Source: JABDPF01 sp036351055 (GTDB taxonomy: Bacteria > Pseudomonadota > Gammaproteobacteria > Xanthomonadales > SZUA-36). From it: 21,703 bases of DNA. The notes under the pieces were generated by a model. It was not told where the DNA came from and ran no database searches. It was given only the letters and a program-made list of their open reading frames with translations. The DNA lies in the NCBI GenBank assembly GCA_036351055.1, contig JAZBOH010000088.1, forward strand, positions 1-21,703, in the 5' to 3' direction. Shown one piece after another: positions 1 through 6,374 of the stretch (positions are counted from its first letter, which is position 1; every line of letters begins with the position of its first letter). The position numbers and the translations under genes are program-made.

Positions 1-89
1 GAAAAGGGGTATACGCCACCGCGACCTAGTCCAAAGGAAAGTGCTGCGAGCCAGTTTCTTTTAGTAAGAAGAACTTGGGTGGGTGCCGT

Positions 90-110
90 CTGGGGGACCA
101 TCCCCTGCTT
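90..110 (+). repeat. Left arm of a 21-bp imperfect inverted repeat
   Basis: The sequence at 90-110 matches the reverse complement of 544-564 at 18 of 21 positions; both contain ACCATCCCCTGC. The match extends weakly outward (GCC on both sides) but not inward, as expected for ends of an element. It also contains a small hairpin, GGGGA/TCCCC with loop CCA, at 93-105. Confidence 0.55.
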
Positions 111-149
111 GCGCGAATATAGAAGCGCAGGCGAGAGCGATTGTACGGT

Positions 150-527
150 TTGCCCGCAGGGCAAGAAGCGTCGGCAATGAAGGCGGAATGGTTTTGCCGA
201 AGGCAAAGAAGAGCCGCCGTAGTGCCGTAACGCGTGCATGAGCAAAGCCGTTGCGCGTGCCGAGTATTTGCGTGGAGTAGGGGACGATTGACCTGGATGG
301 TCAATCGAGCTCTGACGGTATAGGGATGTGGCGCGACGGCACTCCACGAGCCCTTCTTCGCCTGCGGCGAAACCGGACTCGCTCCGTTGCCTGCGCCCCA
401 GAGCGGCCCCGTGCGGAGCCCCGTCGCCGTAGGCGACCAGAAAACGCAGTTGAGCGCAGCCGCCTTCCGCCGCAGGCGGGAGCAGGGAAGCGAGACACCC
501 TAGACGCGAGGGAAGTCGCGAAGCGAC
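150..527. repeat. Cluster of six C-GNA-G triloop mini-hairpins
   Basis: Six perfect stems of 5-6 bp each close a three-base loop: 150-164 (TTGCCC, loop GCA), 193-207 (TTTGCC, loop GAA), 357-371 (TTCGCC, loop TGC, which reads GCA on the minus strand), 423-437 (GTCGCC, loop GTA), 467-479 (CCGCC, loop GCA) and 515-527 (GTCGC, loop GAA). All six have a C-G closing pair and a GNA loop on one strand. This C-GNA-G form is known from biophysical work to give unusually stable single-stranded DNA mini-hairpins. The stems differ in sequence, so the shared feature is structure rather than primary sequence. Function is unknown. Confidence 0.75.
285..307. repeat. Perfect 9-bp hairpin
   Basis: CGATTGACC at 285-293 and GGTCAATCG at 299-307 are perfect reverse complements around the 5-base loop TGGAT. 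The stem is more AT-rich and longer than the neighbouring triloop hairpins. It lies near the middle of the inverted repeat at 90-110/544-564. No T-run follows it, so it is not a typical intrinsic terminator. Confidence 0.6.
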
Positions 528-543
528 CGCTGGCCATGAGCCC

Positions 544-564
544 AGGCAGGGGATGGTTTCCCAG
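544..564 (-). repeat. Right arm of a 21-bp imperfect inverted repeat
   Basis: This is the partner of 90-110 in opposite orientation, 433 bp away. Together the arms enclose all six C-GNA-G mini-hairpins. I see no transposase between them, so if this is an element it is non-autonomous. Confidence 0.5.
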
Positions 565-613
565 TTGGCGAGCCGCGGAATCGCGAACAAAGCTCGCTAC
601 TGCACGGAAGGAG

Positions 614-895
614 TCAGCGATCGAGGTCGTCGGGGGACCAGGCGTCGATGGCCAGGGCGTGGATGTCCAGGCGCATCATTTCGTCGAGCACGCGGTAGAT
701 CATGCGGTGGCGTTCCAGCATGGACTTGTCCGCGAAGGCCTCGGAAATGATCAGCACCCGGAAATGGCTGCGGCCGTCGCCGGCGCCTGCGTGGCCCTTG
801 TGCATGTAACTCTCGTCCTCGACGCCCAGTGTCTCCGGCGCGAAAGCCTCTTCCAGGCGTCTGATGATTTCCGCTTTGCGCACCTTGGGATTCAT
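614..895 (-). CDS. bolA: BolA family protein
   Basis: The 93-residue product has the size and layout of BolA proteins, small KH-like proteins that partner monothiol glutaredoxins and bind Fe-S clusters. Visible hallmarks are the acidic/His segment ESYMHKGHAG, the central SHFRVLIISEAF strand and the helix MLERHRMIYRVLDEMM. The start at 895 (MNPKVRKAE) is chosen because it overlaps the stop of the upstream yciI-like gene by 4 bp (ATGA). A longer frame starting at 976 would only add arginine-rich shadow residues. The two genes are probably one transcript. The 3' side opens into the hairpin-rich gene-free region. Confidence 0.9.
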   Translation of the reverse strand: MNPKVRKAEIIRRLEEAFAPETLGVEDESYMHKGHAGAGDGRSHFRVLIISEAFADKSMLERHRMIYRVLDEMMRLDIHALAIDAWSPDDLDR

Positions 896-1194
896 GACGG
901 CAGCACCTTGATAAAGGGCGAGACTTCGACCGACTCGAAAACACCGGCCAGCACGTAGGGATCGGCCTCGGCCCATTCCCGGGCTTGCTGCAGGGAATCG
1001 AACTCGGCAACGATCAGGGAACCCTGGAAACCGGCGGGACCGGGATCGGGCGAATCGATCGCCGGCCGGGGACCGGCCAGCAGAAGACGCCCCTCGTTGA
1101 GCAAAGGCTGGATGCGCTCAAGGTGAGCGGGACGCGCCTCGAGGCGCGCCTCGAGGGCATTTTCTTTTTCCTGACAATAGATGATGTACCACAT
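892..1194 (-). CDS. YciI family protein
   Basis: The 100-residue product has the YciI ferredoxin-like alpha/beta-barrel pattern: MWYIIYCQEKENAL at the N-terminus, the conserved R-P-A-H-L segment at about residue 21, L-L-x-x-G-R-L-L-L-A-G-P, then the second repeat with EWAEADPYVLAGVFESV. YciI-like proteins are dimeric and of uncertain biochemical role. The stop codon overlaps the bolA start by 4 bp, so the two are translationally coupled. A yciI-bolA pair is common near the septation protein yciB in gammaproteobacteria, which is general knowledge and not shown here. The gene diverges from yciO across a 105-bp gap. Confidence 0.88.
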   Translation of the reverse strand: MWYIIYCQEKENALEARLEARPAHLERIQPLLNEGRLLLAGPRPAIDSPDPGPAGFQGSLIVAEFDSLQQAREWAEADPYVLAGVFESVEVSPFIKVLPS

Positions 1195-1299
1195 GCCGCA
1201 AGCTTACGGATTGAACCCGCGTCCGTAAAGAGACGGGTAGAGGTTTCAAGGTGTGGCCGCCTGCTTTAAAATGGCGCGAATCTGTAAAAGGCACAAACC
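1195..1299. promoter_or_regulatory. Divergent promoter region between yciI and yciO
   Basis: This 105-bp gap must hold the starts of both the bolA/yciI and yciO transcripts. On the plus strand TTTAAA near 1265 could be a -10 box, with a weak TTTCAA upstream. AAAGG about 8 bases before the ATG at 1300 is a reasonable ribosome binding site for yciO. No well-defined operator is visible. Confidence 0.3.
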
Positions 1300-1914
1300 A
1301 TGTCACAAAGAATCGAGGTGCGCGGAAACGGGCCTCAACCAAGAAGAATCGCCAACATCGTGGCGGAACTGGTGCGCGGAGGCCTGATCGCTTACCCAAC
1401 CGACTCCGGTTACGCGCTGGGCTGGCGCGCCGACAATAAAAAGGCGGCGGAGCGCGTCGTGCGCCTGCGCCAGATCCAGGGCCAGCACCACTTTACCTAC
1501 TGCTGCCGCAGCATCTCGGATGTCAGCGTCTATGCCAAGGTGAGCAACTGGGCGCACCGCCTGGTCCGGCAATTGACGCCGGGGCCGTATACCTTCGTAT
1601 TTCCTGCCACCAGCAAGGTACCCCGGAACCACCGCAACAAGCGACCCGACACCATCGGTATCCGGATACCCGACAACGAGGTGGTGCAGGCCATCCTGGA
1701 GACCATCGACGAGCCCATCCTGAGTTCCTCGCTGATCATTCCGGACATGGAAGACGAGATTTTCGATTCGGAAGACCTGTATGATGCCGTGCACCGCGAC
1801 ATCGACCTGTTTGTGGATGCCGGCTACTGCCCGCTGGAGCCCACCACCCTGCTCGACCTGACCGGGCACGAACCGGTCGTGCTGCGCATGGGACAGGGCG
1901 TGGTAGACTTCTAG
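1300..1914 (+). CDS. yciO: YciO-type Sua5/YrdC family protein
   Basis: The 204-residue protein matches the YciO branch of the Sua5/YciO/YrdC family. It has the N-terminal PTDSGYALG motif at about residues 37-45, RLRQIQGQHHFT in place of the KxR-type nucleotide-binding segment, the TPGPYTFVF strand, TIGIRIPDNE, and LSSSLIIP near residue 142. The family makes L-threonylcarbamoyladenylate for tRNA t6A37, although YciO paralogues are usually much weaker in this than TsaC/Sua5. Length is close to E. coli YciO (about 206). In E. coli yciO also lies near rluB. The stop codon touches the left end of a 191-bp inverted-repeat element. Product identity is firm; its physiological role is less certain. 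Confidence 0.9.
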   Translation: MSQRIEVRGNGPQPRRIANIVAELVRGGLIAYPTDSGYALGWRADNKKAAERVVRLRQIQGQHHFTYCCRSISDVSVYAKVSNWAHRLVRQLTPGPYTFVFPATSKVPRNHRNKRPDTIGIRIPDNEVVQAILETIDEPILSSSLIIPDMEDEIFDSEDLYDAVHRDIDLFVDAGYCPLEPTTLLDLTGHEPVVLRMGQGVVDF

Positions 1915-2104
1915 GGCCTGCTAACGCTTACCGAGCCAGCGCCGTTGCAGTCCCGATTTTGGCCAGGCAAGGCGCAAGGAGAGAAGTTTGGTAATTCCGA
2001 ATGAACGACGAGCAACGCCGAATGGCCGAATTTGGGGCGCAATCCGAAGGAACGAGGCCATTTTCCAGCGGCTCTGCGTTATACCTCGCTTATATAGCAG
2101 GCCC
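1914..2104. mobile_element. MITE-like element with perfect 10-bp terminal inverted repeats
   Basis: GGGCCTGCTA at 1914-1923 and TAGCAGGCCC at 2095-2104 are perfect reverse complements bounding 191 bp. Interior arms are also loosely self-complementary: TTTTGGCCAGGCAAGGCGCA at about 1958 resembles the reverse complement of the GCAACGCCGAATGGCCGAA stretch at about 2012. No coding sequence is inside. The first base is the last base of the yciO stop codon, and the right end lies 8 bases before the scpA start. I see no clear target-site duplication. The form fits a miniature inverted-repeat element or another interspersed palindromic repeat; a family name cannot be given from sequence alone. Confidence 0.6.
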
Positions 2105-2112
2105 TGAACCCA

Positions 2113-2961
2113 ATGGAACCCGTCACCGACCAGCAGAGTCCCGGCGAAAACCACCCGGTGCAACAGGAAGAACTGCCGTTTGCCATTGTGCAGGGCCAGG
2201 CGCTGACGCAGGTTCCCAAAGACCTCTATATTCCACCGGATGCGCTGGAGGTGTTTCTGGAGGCCTTCGAAGGCCCGCTGGACCTCCTGCTGTACCTGAT
2301 CCGGCGTCAGAACCTGGACATCCTGGACATACCGATCGCGGAAATCACGAGCCAGTACATGAGCTATATCGCATTGCTCGACGAGATGCAGTTCGAATTG
2401 GCTGCCGAGTACCTGGTGATGGCAGCCATCCTGGCCGAGATCAAGTCGCGCATGCTGCTGCCGCGCCCCGCCGGTGACGACGAGGACGAAGACGACCCAC
2501 GTGCCGAACTGGTGCGCCGCCTGCAGGAATACGAACGTTTCAAACAGGCCGCGGAAGACCTCGACGACCTCCCCCGCCAGGGGCGAGACTGGGTCGTGGG
2601 CAGTGCCCATATGCCCGAGCGCAAGGTGATCCAGGTGCCGCCCGAGGTAGACCTCGGCGACATGCTCGAGGCGCTGCGCGACGTACTGAGCCGCGCCGAG
2701 TTGTTCAGCAGCCACCAGGTGCAACTGGAGCCCCTGTCGGTGCGCGAACGCATGACAGCCATCATGGATCGCCTGCGTAGCAACCCCTACCTGGAATTCC
2801 ATTACTTCTTTACCCCGGAAGAAGGCCGCATGGGAGTGGTCGTCACCTTCCTGGCGATCATGGAACTGACCCGTGAGCGCGTGATCGATATCATCCAGAA
2901 CGAGGCAATGGGCCAAATTTACCTGAAGGCGCCCGAAGGCAGCGCCCGGGTTTACGAGTGA
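2113..2961 (+). CDS. scpA: Segregation and condensation protein A (kleisin ScpA)
   Basis: The 282-residue protein is ScpA, the kleisin subunit that bridges SMC heads together with ScpB for chromosome segregation. It shows the family signature FEGPLDLLLYLIRRQNLDILDIPI at about residues 52-75 and the AAEYLVMAAILAEIKSRMLLP helix. An acidic linker (GDDEDEDDPRAELVRRLQEYERFKQA) follows, and a C-terminal winged helix ends with VVVTFLAIMELTRER. There is a 40-residue N-terminal extension. The ATG lacks a strong ribosome binding site because the inverted-repeat element ends only 8 bases upstream. scpB follows after 13 bp. Confidence 0.95.
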   Translation: MEPVTDQQSPGENHPVQQEELPFAIVQGQALTQVPKDLYIPPDALEVFLEAFEGPLDLLLYLIRRQNLDILDIPIAEITSQYMSYIALLDEMQFELAAEYLVMAAILAEIKSRMLLPRPAGDDEDEDDPRAELVRRLQEYERFKQAAEDLDDLPRQGRDWVVGSAHMPERKVIQVPPEVDLGDMLEALRDVLSRAELFSSHQVQLEPLSVRERMTAIMDRLRSNPYLEFHYFFTPEEGRMGVVVTFLAIMELTRERVIDIIQNEAMGQIYLKAPEGSARVYE

Positions 2962-2974
2962 ACGAGGACAGCTG

Positions 2975-3685
2975 ATGGCAAGGATTGGCGACACCAGGCG
3001 CACATCGTTGAAGAACATACTGGAAGCCGTGTTACTGGCCTCCGACGAACCGCTGAACATGAACATGCTGGCTTCGGTTTTCACCGACGATGAACGCCCT
3101 TCCAGCGCCGAGATCGGTACGGCCTTGTCCGACCTCTCGGAGGACTACGCCGAGCGCGGCATGGAGCTGAAAGAGGTGGCCAGCGGCTGGCGCATCCAGG
3201 TGCGTGAAGACGTCAATCCCTGGGTCGCCCGGCTGTGGGAAGACCGGCCGCAACGCTATTCACGGGCCTTGCTGGAAACCCTGGCGCTGATTGCCTACCG
3301 CCAACCCATAACGCGCGGCGACATCGAGGAAGTACGCGGCGTTTCCGTGCGCACCAACATCATCCGTACATTGCAGGAACGCGAGTGGATCCGCGTCGTC
3401 GGCCACCGCGACGTACCGGGCAAGCCCGCCCTGTTTGGTACCACCAAGGTGTTCCTGGACTATTTCAACCTGGGCAGCCTCGACGACCTGCCGTCCCTGG
3501 CCGAAATCAAGGACATGGACAACCTGGAACCGGAGCTCGACCTGGAAGTGCTGGAGGACCCGGAAATGGAGCAGAGCCAGGAGAACGGGAATGACACAGC
3601 CGAGGCCATGCCTGCGGCTGTACACGCCGAAGAAGCAACAGACGAAAAACCGGAAAACCCGGTAGAGGAAAATCCCCAGCCGTGA
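2975..3685 (+). CDS. scpB: Segregation and condensation protein B (ScpB)
   Basis: The 236-residue protein is ScpB, the dimeric winged-helix partner of ScpA in the SMC-ScpAB complex. It starts with the LKNILEAVLLASDEPLNM helix. The two winged-helix units include LLETLALIAYRQPITRGDIE and the VVGHRDVPGKPALFGTTKVF wing followed by FLDYFNL. Beyond about residue 180 the tail is acidic and low-complexity (LEPELDLEVLEDPEMEQ, then E/P/N-rich) and probably disordered. GAGGACAG lies about 6 bases before the ATG. The end overlaps the rluB start by 4 bp (GTGA), indicating translational coupling. Confidence 0.95.
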   Translation: MARIGDTRRTSLKNILEAVLLASDEPLNMNMLASVFTDDERPSSAEIGTALSDLSEDYAERGMELKEVASGWRIQVREDVNPWVARLWEDRPQRYSRALLETLALIAYRQPITRGDIEEVRGVSVRTNIIRTLQEREWIRVVGHRDVPGKPALFGTTKVFLDYFNLGSLDDLPSLAEIKDMDNLEPELDLEVLEDPEMEQSQENGNDTAEAMPAAVHAEEATDEKPENPVEENPQP

Positions 3686-4578
3686 GAAAAACGCAGCACA
3701 AGAAAGCCAGCCCGGTCCAGGCGGAACGCTTGCAGAAACTCATGGCTGCAGCCGGCCTGGGTTCGCGCCGCGGCCTGGAAAAGAACATCGCGGGCGGCGA
3801 GGTCCTGGTCAACGGTGTTGTCGCGGCTCTGGGTACGACCGTCAAGCCGGACGACGTGATAACTTTTAACCAGCACCGCTGGAAGGTCGTCAGCAAACCG
3901 ATCCAGCACCGCACCCTGATTTACAACAAGCCGGAGGGTGAAGTCACCACGCGTTCCGACCCGGAAGGCCGCCCGACCGTGTTTGACCGGCTGCCGCGCA
4001 TCAAGAACGCGCGCTGGGTGGCTGTCGGACGCCTCGATATCAATACGACCGGCCTGTTGCTGCTCACCACGGACGGGGAATTGGCCAACACCATGATGCA
4101 CCCGTCCAGCGTGGTTGATCGCGAATATGCCTGCCGTGTGCGCGGCGAGGCCACACCACAACAGCTGGAGGCCCTCAAATCCGGCGTTGATCTGGAGGAC
4201 GGCCCGGCCAGCTTTAGCGATATCCAGCCTGCCGGTGGCAGCGGTGAAAACCACTGGTACCATGCCACCATCATGGAAGGCCGCAATCGTGAAGTCCGCC
4301 GCCTGTGGGAATCCCAGGGCCTGGTGGTAAGCCGGTTGAAGCGTGTGCGTTATGGCGCTGCCTTCCTGCCCAAGCGCCTGCATATGGGCAAATGGTCGGA
4401 AATCGACGCACGCGACCACGCGGTCCTGCGTGAAGACGTCGGCCTGCCCGCGGCGGCTTCGGGGCTGTCCCTGCAGGGACTGCGCGGTAAAACCTCCGGC
4501 CCTGCGGCAGACAGGGGCAGAGGGGGCAAGAAGGCAAGACCACGCGGCAAGAGAAGTGGCGGGCCTTACCGTCGATGA
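3682..4578 (+). CDS. rluB: 23S rRNA pseudouridine synthase, RluB-like
   Basis: The 298-residue protein belongs to the RsuA/RluB/E/F family. An S4 RNA-binding domain (about residues 13-60, ERLQKLMAAAGLGSRR) is followed by the catalytic domain with GRLDINTTGLLLLT, where Asp119 is the nucleophile. RNREVRRLWE follows, and the C-terminal tail is very basic and glycine-rich (residues about 265-298). RluB modifies U2605 of 23S rRNA in E. coli. RluB is preferred over RluE/F because of the long basic tail and the scpAB neighbourhood, where rluB is often found. The start is GTG at 3682, overlapping the scpB stop; AGAGGAA lies upstream inside scpB. The end overlaps the next gene by 4 bp. Confidence 0.9.
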   Translation: MRKTQHKKASPVQAERLQKLMAAAGLGSRRGLEKNIAGGEVLVNGVVAALGTTVKPDDVITFNQHRWKVVSKPIQHRTLIYNKPEGEVTTRSDPEGRPTVFDRLPRIKNARWVAVGRLDINTTGLLLLTTDGELANTMMHPSSVVDREYACRVRGEATPQQLEALKSGVDLEDGPASFSDIQPAGGSGENHWYHATIMEGRNREVRRLWESQGLVVSRLKRVRYGAAFLPKRLHMGKWSEIDARDHAVLREDVGLPAAASGLSLQGLRGKTSGPAADRGRGGKKARPRGKRSGGPYRR

Positions 4579-5207
4579 ACCCGGAACGGCTGCAGGCGCA
4601 GTGTTTTGAATTCATCGCCCGGACTGCCCCGGCGGATGCGGCACACGACCTCAGTCATATAAAGCGAGTTGTAAAGACTGCGCTATATCTAACTGATATT
4701 GAACAGGCTAATATTGATGTAACGCTGCCGGCCGCCTGCCTGCACGATTGTGTCTCGGTATCCAAGGACAGCCCCCTGAGATCACAGGCATCACGGCTCG
4801 CTGCAGACGCTGCGGTCGAGTTTCTTGCCCGCATGGACTACCCCGGGACCTTGTTGCCGGACATCGCCCATGCCATCGAAGCGCACAGCTACAGCGCTGC
4901 AATCCCCTGCAAGACCCTGGAGGCGCGGGTGGTGCAGGACGCAGACCGCATGGATGCGCTTGGCATGATCGGCATCGCCCGCTGTTTCGTGGTCGGCGGC
5001 AAGTTCAACCTGCCCCTGTTCAACCCCGAAGACCCCTTCTGTGAAAACCGGGAACCGGACGAAACGTCCTGGGTCATCGACCATTTCTACACCAAGCTGT
5101 TCAAACTGCCCGACACCATGCAAACCGAAGCCGGCCGCCATGAAGCCCGCCGCCGCGCCCGGTTAATGCGCCAGTTCCTTGAAAACCTCCGCCAGGAAAT
5201 CCTCTAA
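4575..5207 (+). CDS. HD-domain metal-dependent phosphohydrolase, YedJ-like
   Basis: The 210-residue protein has an HD-superfamily metal site: HDLSHIKRV (His28), LHDC (His57-Asp58) and VQDADRMDALGMIGIAR (Asp123/Asp125). This is the pattern of YedJ-type small HD hydrolases, whose substrates are mostly unknown. The start ATG overlaps the rluB stop (ATGA), so it is the last gene of the yciO-scpAB-rluB unit. Codons for about residues 25-50 (about 4648-4725) are much more AT-rich than the rest, using ATA, CTA twice and GTA twice. A long palindrome begins 6 bases after the stop and probably ends transcription. Confidence 0.85.
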   Translation: MNPERLQAQCFEFIARTAPADAAHDLSHIKRVVKTALYLTDIEQANIDVTLPAACLHDCVSVSKDSPLRSQASRLAADAAVEFLARMDYPGTLLPDIAHAIEAHSYSAAIPCKTLEARVVQDADRMDALGMIGIARCFVVGGKFNLPLFNPEDPFCENREPDETSWVIDHFYTKLFKLPDTMQTEAGRHEARRRARLMRQFLENLRQEIL

Positions 5208-5212
5208 AAAAT

Positions 5213-5261
5213 TAAAGGGGCCGGATACATTTTTCACCGATAAATGTATCCGGCCCCTTTA
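5213..5261. terminator. Long palindrome (copy 1) after the HD gene
   Basis: The arms 5213-5232 and 5242-5261 are perfect 20-bp reverse complements (TAAAGGGGCCGGATACATTT) around a 9-base loop. The arm ends in CCCCTTTA, so it can act as an intrinsic terminator in either direction, although the T-run is short. It is one of four near-identical palindromes in the window; its partner is at 5358-5406. Confidence 0.75.
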
Positions 5262-5357
5262 TTGACTACGCCGCAATTTACCCCATGTAAATCCGCTGAA
5301 ACGCAGTGCTGGCAGGCCTTCCGGCTAAAACACCCAAACTGGAAAATGGTGTGAGAC
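5262..5357. other. Spacer between palindrome copies 1 and 2
   Basis: This is 96 bp without a gene, lying between convergent transcription units. It contains a small perfect hairpin, ATTTAC/GTAAAT with a 5-base loop, at about 5276-5292, and a weaker ACACC/GGTGT pair near its right end. Loop centres of the flanking palindromes are 145 bp apart, almost the same as for the second pair at 18878-19069. I see no clear sequence identity between the two spacers. Confidence 0.5.
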
Positions 5358-5406
5358 AAAAGGGGCCGGATACATTTTTCGACGTTAAATGTATCCGGCC
5401 CCTTTT
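5358..5406. terminator. Long palindrome (copy 2) after the nitrilase gene
   Basis: The arms 5358-5377 and 5387-5406 are perfect 20-bp reverse complements (AAAAGGGGCCGGATACATTT) around a 9-base loop. The nitrilase stop codon (minus strand, 5407-5409) directly abuts the right arm, and on the minus strand the hairpin ends in CCCCTTTTGTC. It is a likely terminator for the nitrilase operon and member of a repeated palindrome family. Confidence 0.78.
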
Positions 5407-6354
5407 TTATTCGTCTTGAAAAATGACGGTTTTCTGGCGGGTTCGGTTGACTTTGAGGCGGGTGACATCGGGGCGGGCGTAGTGGCCGGCGGGATCGAAA
5501 TTCTGGCGCTCGCGGGCCACGTTGGTGATGCACAGGTCGGCATACCAGAGTCCCTCCTCGCCCACCTGCGGCTCGATCACCCACTGGCCATCGGGGCCGG
5601 CGATGCAGGAGCCGCCATTGGCCAGCCAGCCTTGCGCGGTCTCGCGGATCAAATCAGCGTGCGGCACATCCCCGGGGACCCGGTCGGCATGCATCATCCC
5701 GCTGACCGAAATCACGTAAGACCGCGCCTCGCGGGCGATAAAGCGGGTGATGTCCGCGGTATTGCGCCGGCTGCCTGGCCACACGGCCACGTGCAGGTTT
5801 TCGCCCTGCCCGTACAGTGCGGCACGCGGCAATGGCATCCAGTTCTCCCAGCAATTGAGGCCACCGACAGTAAATTCGCCCAGCCGGTGCACGCGCAATC
5901 CGTGCCCGTCACCCGGTGACCAGACCAGGCGCTCGTCGTAGGTCGGCATCAGCTTGCGGTGCGCGGATTCGATATTCCCTTGCGGAGAAATATAGACCAG
6001 GCAAGCGAACAAGCTGAAACCGCCACGCTCGGGGCTGCGCTCGATGGTGCCCACATAAACTGCAATGCCCAGTTCACCTGCACGCGCGCACAGCGCATCG
6101 AGGTGCCCGCCACCGATATCCACGGCATTGGCCGCGTAGTGGGCGAAAATGTCTTTCTGTACGTCATCGTCGAACGTTGCACCGCCGGTGAGTTCCGGCC
6201 AGAACGGGTAGCCGGGCAACAGGGCCTCACCGAATACGACCAGCTGCGCGTCCTCGGCGGCGGCCTGCTCGACATGCCCGATGATTTTTTCCAACGTGGC
6301 TTCCCGGTTCAGCCAGACGGGCGCCATCTGGGCCAATGCGACTTTCAGGGTCAT
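5407..6354 (-). CDS. Nitrilase (carbon-nitrogen hydrolase family)
   Basis: The 315-residue protein carries the nitrilase catalytic triad in correct order: Glu43 (VVFGEALLPGYP), Lys134 (HRKLMPTYDE) and Cys168 (GGLNCWENWMP). The C-W-E-N motif, HRKLMPT and length point to a true nitrilase branch (R-CN to acid plus ammonia) rather than an amidase, but the substrate cannot be read from sequence. GGGAGA lies about 8 bases before the ATG. It follows the deaminase gene by about 20 bp and is probably last in an rnr-rlmB-deaminase-nitrilase operon. It ends in palindrome copy 2. An aliphatic nitrilase or cyanide-type hydrolase are alternatives. Confidence 0.88.
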   Translation of the reverse strand: MTLKVALAQMAPVWLNREATLEKIIGHVEQAAAEDAQLVVFGEALLPGYPFWPELTGGATFDDDVQKDIFAHYAANAVDIGGGHLDALCARAGELGIAVYVGTIERSPERGGFSLFACLVYISPQGNIESAHRKLMPTYDERLVWSPGDGHGLRVHRLGEFTVGGLNCWENWMPLPRAALYGQGENLHVAVWPGSRRNTADITRFIAREARSYVISVSGMMHADRVPGDVPHADLIRETAQGWLANGGSCIAGPDGQWVIEPQVGEEGLWYADLCITNVARERQNFDPAGHYARPDVTRLKVNRTRQKTVIFQDE

Positions 6355-6374
6355 GTTCTGTATCTCCCAGGGGC

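Larger units (their letters stand above)
1..613. other. Gene-free, hairpin-rich intergenic region
   Basis: I see no convincing coding sequence here. The open frames are short, arginine/proline-rich and cross the hairpins described below. The stretch contains at least eight short perfect or near-perfect inverted repeats, a 21-base imperfect inverted repeat (90-110 against 544-564), and a 9-bp perfect hairpin near the middle. Immediately downstream of bolA there is also a nested structure: GCGAGC at 568-573 pairs with GCTCGC at 592-597 and encloses CGCG/CGCG at 574-585. It has no T-run, so it is not a standard terminator. The left edge of the element, if it is one, may lie outside the window. 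It could be a non-autonomous mobile element, a structured RNA gene or decayed sequence; the sequence alone does not decide. Confidence 0.6.

Noticed and set aside
26..304. 92-residue minus-strand open frame in the gene-free region
   Set aside because: Its composition is Arg/Pro/His-rich, it runs across two mini-hairpins and the left inverted repeat, it has no recognisable domain or ribosome binding site, and it looks like a chance frame in GC-rich DNA.
326..958. 210-residue plus-strand open frame
   Set aside because: It runs antisense through bolA and across four hairpins; its N-terminal part is arginine-rich and no family resemblance is seen.
1921..3084. 387-residue minus-strand open frame opposite scpA
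   Set aside because: It is a shadow of scpA, which has clear kleisin motifs on the plus strand, and it also spans the inverted-repeat element.
5213..5406. CRISPR array made of the repeated palindromes
   Set aside because: There are only two copies per site, the repeat is a perfect palindrome, the single spacer is 96 bp, and no cas gene is present.
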